Assembly (NCBI GenBank): GCA_005239945.1
Contig: SBAY01000282.1
Span: forward strand, 1-9,689
DNA from: Nitrospira sp.
GTDB taxonomy: Bacteria > UBA9089 > CG2-30-40-21 > SBAY01
Direction of reading: 5' to 3'
Length of the DNA: 9,689 bases
The notes under the pieces were generated by a model. That model saw only the letters and a program-made list of their open reading frames with translations, made no database searches and had not been told where the DNA came from. Shown in pieces: positions 6,328 through 9,689 of the stretch. The number at the start of each line of letters is the position of its first letter. Positions within the stretch are counted from its first letter, which is position 1. A program made the position numbers and the translations under genes.

Positions 6328-6485
6328 ACCCGCAGAAACAAAAAGAAACAAGAACTACAATTAAAGAGATTGGTGAGTTAATAATGTCCGCAGAGGTTAA
6401 CCCATGGGCTTGTTGTAAGAAGGCATATATATTCAGTGGTAGAAAGTCAAGTGATATAGCTTCCCGAGTTATAAGCTATTTTTGA
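6312..6485 (+). CDS. N-terminal piece of frameshifted restriction endonuclease gene
   Basis: The frame opens at ATG 6312, inside the last codons of the methyltransferase gene and 11 nt after AAGGAG (6295-6300), and runs 57 residues to TGA 6483-6485. A second possible start is ATG 6384. The last codons are agc-tat-ttt-tga. Dropping one T of the five-T run 6479-6483 continues the protein as SRVISYF-EDFRKETIQNR in the frame of the downstream nuclease. The join makes one protein of about 269 residues. Composition and the smooth junction support coding; no domain is recognised in this part. The break may be mutation, assembly error or a +1 recoding site of the RF2 type. Confidence 0.55.
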   Translation: MYWLLDPQKQKETRTTIKEIGELIMSAEVNPWACCKKAYIFSGRKSSDIASRVISYF

Positions 6486-6687
6486 AGACTTCAGAAAAGA
6501 AACCATTCAAAATAGAATCCTCGATTGGACACCAAGGATAGTTGAAGACCTTCTCGAAAAGAAAAAGGCATTTAACTATAACGATTATATTTATAACTTA
6601 AGCCTGTATTTAGATAATGGTGATAAGGATGCTATAGAATCACTCAATGAGGATAAAGGCTTTATTATAAGTGTACTAAAGAATTAT

Positions 6688-7122
6688 GTGGATGAAACCA
6701 CGAAGGGATTTGTTAAAAAGAAGATAACCTTGCCAGCAAAAGTAAAAGGTAAGATTGATCTGCATGCACTTTCAGGCAAGGAATTTGAAATGCTTATAAA
6801 AGAAGTATTAATGAAAGAAGGCTACAAAGATGTTGTCATTACTGGCAGTCCCAGTGATAAGGGTGTAGATATAGAGGCAAAGATAAACGATTCTAAGATA
6901 ATATTTCAATGCAAGAATTGGCGGCACAATGTAGGAAGCACACCAATACAAAGATTGCATAGCTATCAAATTGTAAGAAATAAGGATAAAGCAATATGTA
7001 TTACCACATCAGACTTTACTCAGGATGGCAAAATAGAGGCAAAAAAGACAGAGGTAGAACTTATAGATGACAGGCAGATTAGGAGGATGATAGAGAGGCA
7101 TTTTGCAAGGAAATATTATTGA
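6688..7122 (+). CDS. Mrr-type restriction endonuclease (catalytic C-terminal part)
   Basis: This is a PD-(D/E)xK nuclease domain of the Mrr_cat kind. Counting from GTG 6688, the core shows the LSGKEFEMLIKEVLMKEGY helix at residues 28-46, SDKGVDIEAK with D61 at 56-65, and FQCKNW with Q74 and K76 at 73-78, followed by the IQRLHSYQIV helix and ICITTSDFT strand. GTG 6688 is merely the first start-like codon. The same frame is open back to 6475 with protein-like sequence (EDFRKETIQNRILDWTPRIV), so the full protein almost certainly starts at 6312 and crosses a frameshift at 6480-6484. It lies right after the double methyltransferase, so it is the likely cutting partner of a type II-like system; a type IV role is less likely in this setting. 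Confidence 0.85.
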   Translation: MDETTKGFVKKKITLPAKVKGKIDLHALSGKEFEMLIKEVLMKEGYKDVVITGSPSDKGVDIEAKINDSKIIFQCKNWRHNVGSTPIQRLHSYQIVRNKDKAICITTSDFTQDGKIEAKKTEVELIDDRQIRRMIERHFARKYY

Positions 7123-7168
7123 TGGACAAATTTGAGAAAGGAATAGAAATTTAAGGAGGAAGATAAAA

Positions 7169-8380
7169 ATGAGAAGATGGATAATGTTATTCTTTGGAAT
7201 AATCATTATAAATGGCATGTTGGTGTCAGAAGTAAAAGCAGAGGAAGTAAGGCAAGAATTTCAAAGAATTATTGAACAGGTTGAACCTGCTGTTGTTTAT
7301 ATTGAAGTGGAAAAATACGATCCTTCTGTAAGAGGTGATGTTGGTAAATGTTTTGGCAGTGGATTTATCATAAGTCCAGATGGATACATTCTAACCTGTG
7401 CTCATGTAATCAGTGGAAGAATAGGGGAACCAATTGTTGGGATCAATAATAAACCATCATATCCTCCAGCTAAAGTAGTTATAATAAATGAGGATTATGA
7501 TGTTGCCCTTTTAAAAGTTGATACAACAAAGGATGTCGTCAAGTTTGAACTTAGTTCAAAGGAAATTAAAACAGGTGACAGTGTTGCTGTAGCAGGATAC
7601 CCTTATGACTCAAACTGGAGGAGAGAAGGGTTTGAGAAAAAATCTTCTTTTGTTACTGCAAATGTGAGTACCATTAAACGGACAAAGACTAAGCTAACAG
7701 AGAGCTTGACAAGAAGAGTAATTGTACTTGACAGAACGGTTAATCCTGGTAATAGTGGTGGCCCTCTGTTTTATCCTGATAGTGGTGAAGTAATAGGAAT
7801 TGTTCATGGGAGTTTTGGGATAGGAACAGAAATTGGTCTTGCTACTCCAATTGACATTGCTTACACATTGCTAATTGAACCAATGATAAAAATTCAAGAA
7901 AAGGAAATAGAAGGGACAAATACAGCAGATAAAATTCAATCAAAAACGACATCCGAACAGTCACTTGAAATATCTGCAAACGAGGTAAAGAAACAAAAAA
8001 GAGAGTTAATTCAGTCTCTTATTAATGAGATAAAGTACAATGATAGTTTCCTTATTCATCTTTCCAACTTACCTAATGGTAAATATATCAGTAACTTTCA
8101 GCTTTTTGTGGTCGATTCTTGGGAATCAATTAAAAAAGTAGGATTGTTAGGACTTAATAGTCAATTGGTATCTAATTTATCTAACTACTATACATGTATT
8201 TCTCAAATAAAATACAATTTGAATAAAGTTGTTGATACAGAATCATCTTTCAAACCTTCACAGAGAATTGTGGATGTACAGAAAGAACTAATTGCGGGAG
8301 CAAAGGAGTTAGCCAAAGTCAATCTGAAAATTTCTCCGGTAATTTTGAAGCAATTAGAAGAACTACTAAACTCATTATAA
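7169..8380 (+). CDS. Secreted trypsin-like (S1C/HtrA-related) serine protease with novel C-terminal domain
   Basis: This 403-aa protein starts at ATG 7169 behind a strong AAGGAGGA (7153-7160). Residues 1-24 form a signal peptide (MRRW, hydrophobic core, VKA before EE). The protease domain spans about 25-235 with the triad H79 (TCAHV), D111 (DYDVALLKV) and S196 (NPGNSGGPL). The order and motifs match HtrA/DegP-like enzymes, but no PDZ domain follows. Instead residues 245-290 are charged and helical, and 290-403 form a mixed region I do not recognise. It should act outside the cytoplasmic membrane, possibly in protein quality control. It follows the nuclease gene by 46 nt in the same direction, so it may share the transcript. 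Whether it belongs functionally to the restriction system or is a passenger is open. Confidence 0.88.
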   Translation: MRRWIMLFFGIIIINGMLVSEVKAEEVRQEFQRIIEQVEPAVVYIEVEKYDPSVRGDVGKCFGSGFIISPDGYILTCAHVISGRIGEPIVGINNKPSYPPAKVVIINEDYDVALLKVDTTKDVVKFELSSKEIKTGDSVAVAGYPYDSNWRREGFEKKSSFVTANVSTIKRTKTKLTESLTRRVIVLDRTVNPGNSGGPLFYPDSGEVIGIVHGSFGIGTEIGLATPIDIAYTLLIEPMIKIQEKEIEGTNTADKIQSKTTSEQSLEISANEVKKQKRELIQSLINEIKYNDSFLIHLSNLPNGKYISNFQLFVVDSWESIKKVGLLGLNSQLVSNLSNYYTCISQIKYNLNKVVDTESSFKPSQRIVDVQKELIAGAKELAKVNLKISPVILKQLEELLNSL

Positions 8381-8428
8381 CTTTGCTGTTATTAACTTAA
8401 TGCAATTACAGAAAGGAAATGACCTAAC

Positions 8429-8518
8429 ATGCCACAACAACTTAACTCAGTCATTGAGAATTATAACTATAAAAAATCAAACTATTCTGGTGTAACCTTT
8501 CAATTTAATATGAGGTAA
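8429..8518 (+). pseudogene. Truncated diverged copy of the methyltransferase gene start
   Basis: This 29-codon frame reads MPQQL then NSVIENYNYKKSNY, and matches the first 29 residues of the methyltransferase at 3799 at 17 positions without gaps, including MPQQL, YNYKK, NY and FQ. The similarity stretches about 18 nt upstream of the ATG in both copies (gaaa..., tga, taa). The frame then stops at TAA 8516-8518, 7 nt before the STAS-like gene, and provides that gene's GAGG. It is probably the remnant of a second methyltransferase gene or of a duplication that included the 3799 gene. It may now serve as a leader peptide. Confidence 0.7.
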
Positions 8519-8525
8519 ACTGACA

Positions 8526-9119
8526 ATGTCTGAACATAAAACTTATCAGCTTAAAAATATTATGGATATTTTTCTTACCAACGGCTCTTTTAACTTAGTC
8601 ACCCGAGAAACAGGTAAACGAATCAGAGAGGCTATCGAAGGGATGCTGGAGAAAGAAATAGAAGGAACGGTAGTTGCATTAGATTTTGAGGGTATTGGTA
8701 TCATTGACTATTCCTGTGCTGATGAGATTATGGCTAAACTTATTGCCAGGCTTAATTCTGGTGAGTATGGGGATAAATATATCATCCTCAAGGTATCAAA
8801 TCTAACCCAAAAAGAAAATATCGAGGTAGCTTTAGAACGGAAGAAATTAGCAGCACTATCCTTTGATGGAGATAATCCCTTCCAGGTATTAGGAGTATTA
8901 AACGCCTACCTCCGTGATACCCTGGAATATGTATTTAAAAAAGGCAAACTCTCTGCACGAGAATTAGCGGATTTAATGAACCTTGAGATTAACACCAGCT
9001 CTACAAGATTGCTTAATCTATACAAATTACATCTGGTAAGTCGAACTGAAGAATTACTTGATGAGAGAGGAAGGCAGTTTGTTTACCAGTCTGTTTTGCC
9101 AGAGAAGGATATGAGATGA
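8526..9119 (+). CDS. STAS-like (DUF4325-type) protein with C-terminal winged helix
   Basis: In this 197-aa protein, residues about 10-112 fit the STAS-like DUF4325 pattern, with the core GTVVALDFEGIGIIDYSCAD at 47-66, the helix EIMAKLIARL and the strand YIILKVSNL. Residues about 118-190 look like a winged-helix domain (KGKLSARELADLMNLEINTSSTRLLNLYKLHLVSR, given here as residues 139 to 173). STAS proteins bind GHKL-type ATPases in partner-switch regulation, and DUF4325 proteins are expected to do likewise. The ATPase at 3037 is therefore a candidate partner, with the winged helix as the DNA-binding output (inference). ATG 8526 follows GAGG (8512-8515) at 10 nt, lying inside the truncated methyltransferase copy. 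Its TGA overlaps the ATG of the next gene (ATGA), so the two are coupled. Confidence 0.82.
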   Translation: MSEHKTYQLKNIMDIFLTNGSFNLVTRETGKRIREAIEGMLEKEIEGTVVALDFEGIGIIDYSCADEIMAKLIARLNSGEYGDKYIILKVSNLTQKENIEVALERKKLAALSFDGDNPFQVLGVLNAYLRDTLEYVFKKGKLSARELADLMNLEINTSSTRLLNLYKLHLVSRTEELLDERGRQFVYQSVLPEKDMR

Positions 9120-9349
9120 AAGCTACTGATATTAGGAGAGTGACTCAGTTTGCATTGCAGACAGGAGATTTTCAAAGGGGATTGGTGGAAGTAGTTAGCC
9201 ACCTTCTTCAATCAAAGACCCTCTTTGCCCGGCTTCGAATTATAGGTAAGGAAATTGGAAGGTATGGTAATGGGTCAGTGAACGGTAGGGAAACCTGTTT
9301 TGTGCCTTCAATGATTTACATTAATCCCGAAGGGATGATATTATTGTAG
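9116..9349 (+). CDS. Small protein of unknown function, truncated by MITE insertion
   Basis: As it stands the frame encodes 77 residues, but only the first 50 or so (MKATDIRRVTQF to GKEIGRY) are native. Codons after 9267 read into an inserted repeat element and end at TAG 9347-9349 within it. Removing the element and one 9-bp duplication joins residue 50 in frame to GLDEPDKYFSFLEEIKIW and a stop at 9544-9546, giving a 72-aa protein. ATG 9116 overlaps the stop of the STAS-like gene, so the protein is translationally coupled to it and probably worked with it. The sequence is helical and basic-rich. I recognise no family. Confidence 0.7.
   Translation: MKATDIRRVTQFALQTGDFQRGLVEVVSHLLQSKTLFARLRIIGKEIGRYGNGSVNGRETCFVPSMIYINPEGMILL
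9259..9267. repeat. MITE target-site duplication, left copy (AAGGTATGG)
   Basis: This 9-bp sequence abuts the left terminal repeat and is repeated exactly at 9471-9479, one base beyond the right terminal repeat. Confidence 0.8.
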
Positions 9350-9470
9350 CATTCATTGAATAATTACCATTAAACTCTGAAAGGGTGGCATTATTGGGTT
9401 TGCTACAATAATTTCACCCCTTTGGGGTTCTGGTTACTTGTCTTTCCCCTACCGTTCACTGACCCATTAT
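9268..9470. mobile_element. MITE with 23-bp perfect terminal inverted repeats
   Basis: The left end 9268-9290 begins taatgggtcagtgaacgg and is a perfect inverted match over 23 bp to 9447-9469. The flanks carry the direct repeat AAGGTATGG at 9259-9267 and 9471-9479. A second inverted pair lies inside: 9330-9351 against 9401-9422, 20 of 22 matching. There is no transposase. A 9-bp duplication and GGGTCAGTGAACGG-type ends fit mobilisation by an IS4-like enzyme (inference). The insertion cuts the small gene at 9116. Confidence 0.85.
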
Positions 9471-9546
9471 AAGGTATGGACTTGATGAGCCGGATAAATA
9501 TTTTAGCTTTCTTGAAGAGATAAAAATTTGGAAGGAGGGAGAGTAA
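9471..9546 (+). pseudogene. Displaced 3' end of the small gene at 9116
   Basis: Bases 9471-9479 are the second copy of the target duplication, and from 9480 the original reading frame resumes as GLDEPDKYFSFLEEIKIWKEGE to TAA 9544-9546. The frame is uninterrupted only when exactly element plus one duplication (212 bp) is removed. This confirms both the insertion and that this is coding DNA cut off from its start. Confidence 0.75.
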
Positions 9547-9624
9547 TTAAAAATTATGAATTAAAAATTAAAAATTGAGGAAAGAGAAAAGAATTTATGA
9601 TTTTTAATTCATAATTTTTAATTA
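9544..9624. repeat. AT-only perfect inverted repeat, 25-bp arms
   Basis: Bases 9544-9568 (starting taattaaaaattatgaatt) are a perfect inverted match to 9600-9624, with a 31-nt purine-rich spacer. The arms contain a single G or C each. No clear target duplication flanks it. The stop codon of the disrupted small gene is the first three bases of the left arm. It looks like a dispersed AT-rich palindromic insertion rather than a terminator. Confidence 0.8.
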
Positions 9625-9644
9625 TGCGAGGAGGTTGATAATGA

Positions 9645-9689
9645 GTGTGCCGAGCAAGTTTATTAGTTCTTATCAGTGAAAGTCTGGTC
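9645..9689 (+). CDS. Possible start of a gene running off the window
   Basis: A strong ribosome site, GAGGAGG (9628-9634), precedes two candidate starts. ATG 9641 gives only 12 codons (MSVPSKFISSYQ) before TGA 9677-9679. GTG 9645 gives a frame that stays open to the window edge (CRASLLVLISESLV after the start). Either this is the beginning of a further gene, or the ATG frame is another frameshifted gene. Too little is visible to name it. Confidence 0.3.
   Translation, partial: MCRASLLVLISESLV

Noticed and set aside
7122..7154. Ten-codon frame MDKFEKGIEI overlapping the nuclease stop
   Set aside because: It is too short to support; it might couple translation to the protease, but the protease has its own strong ribosome site.
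7009..7218. Minus-strand 69-aa frame over the nuclease/protease junction
   Set aside because: It is antisense to the end of the nuclease and the signal peptide of the protease, and its hydrophobicity is a by-product of AT-rich sequence.
9268..9470. CRISPR-like or tandem repeat array near the right end
   Set aside because: The repeats are inverted ends and inner arms of one MITE; there are no regularly spaced direct repeats and no cas genes.

Overview
The window is AT-rich bacterial DNA with ATG/TTG starts, strong AAGGAGG-type ribosome binding sites, ATGA start/stop overlaps and repeat-filled intergenic gaps. Every supported gene is on the + strand. The style suggests an uncultured low-GC bacterium, perhaps from a candidate phylum, but nothing here fixes a taxon (inference).

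Left part (1-2651): a housekeeping tRNA-modification group, tsaE - tsaB - rimI. It is preceded by a 589-bp mobile element (265-853) that carries one four-helix-bundle (S23/IVP-type) gene. The element has 19-bp terminal inverted repeats beginning GTAA and is flanked by a perfect 8-bp direct repeat, ATTTTAGG. Inside the ends, a second inverted repeat brackets the gene, like the stem of an rRNA intervening sequence.

Middle part (2652-8380): a structured leader and a 38-codon ORF run, through an apparent one-base frameshift, into a GHKL-type ATPase gene. A consensus promoter with a perfect 20-bp palindrome over the expected start site then drives a restriction-modification block. The block holds an 842-aa double DNA methyltransferase (alpha-order domain, winged-helix-like linker, beta-order domain), then an Mrr-type nuclease gene broken by a frameshift at a TTT-TGA site, then a secreted trypsin-like protease with an unfamiliar C-terminal domain.

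Right part (8381-9689): a 29-codon ORF is a diverged copy of the methyltransferase gene's 5' end. It is followed by a STAS-like (DUF4325-type) protein with a winged-helix tail, overlapping a small gene that a 203-bp MITE has split. The MITE has 23-bp perfect terminal repeats and a 9-bp target duplication; removing it in silico restores a 72-aa frame. An AT-only perfect inverted repeat follows and supplies that frame's stop codon.

The GHKL ATPase and STAS-like protein belong to families whose members act together in partner switching. Here they sit either side of the restriction-modification/protease block, and that block is bounded by two copies of the same gene start. The window therefore looks like a defence or regulatory locus that has been assembled, duplicated and partly broken, beside stable tRNA-modification genes. 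The two frameshifts could be real mutations, recoding sites or assembly errors; sequence alone cannot decide.
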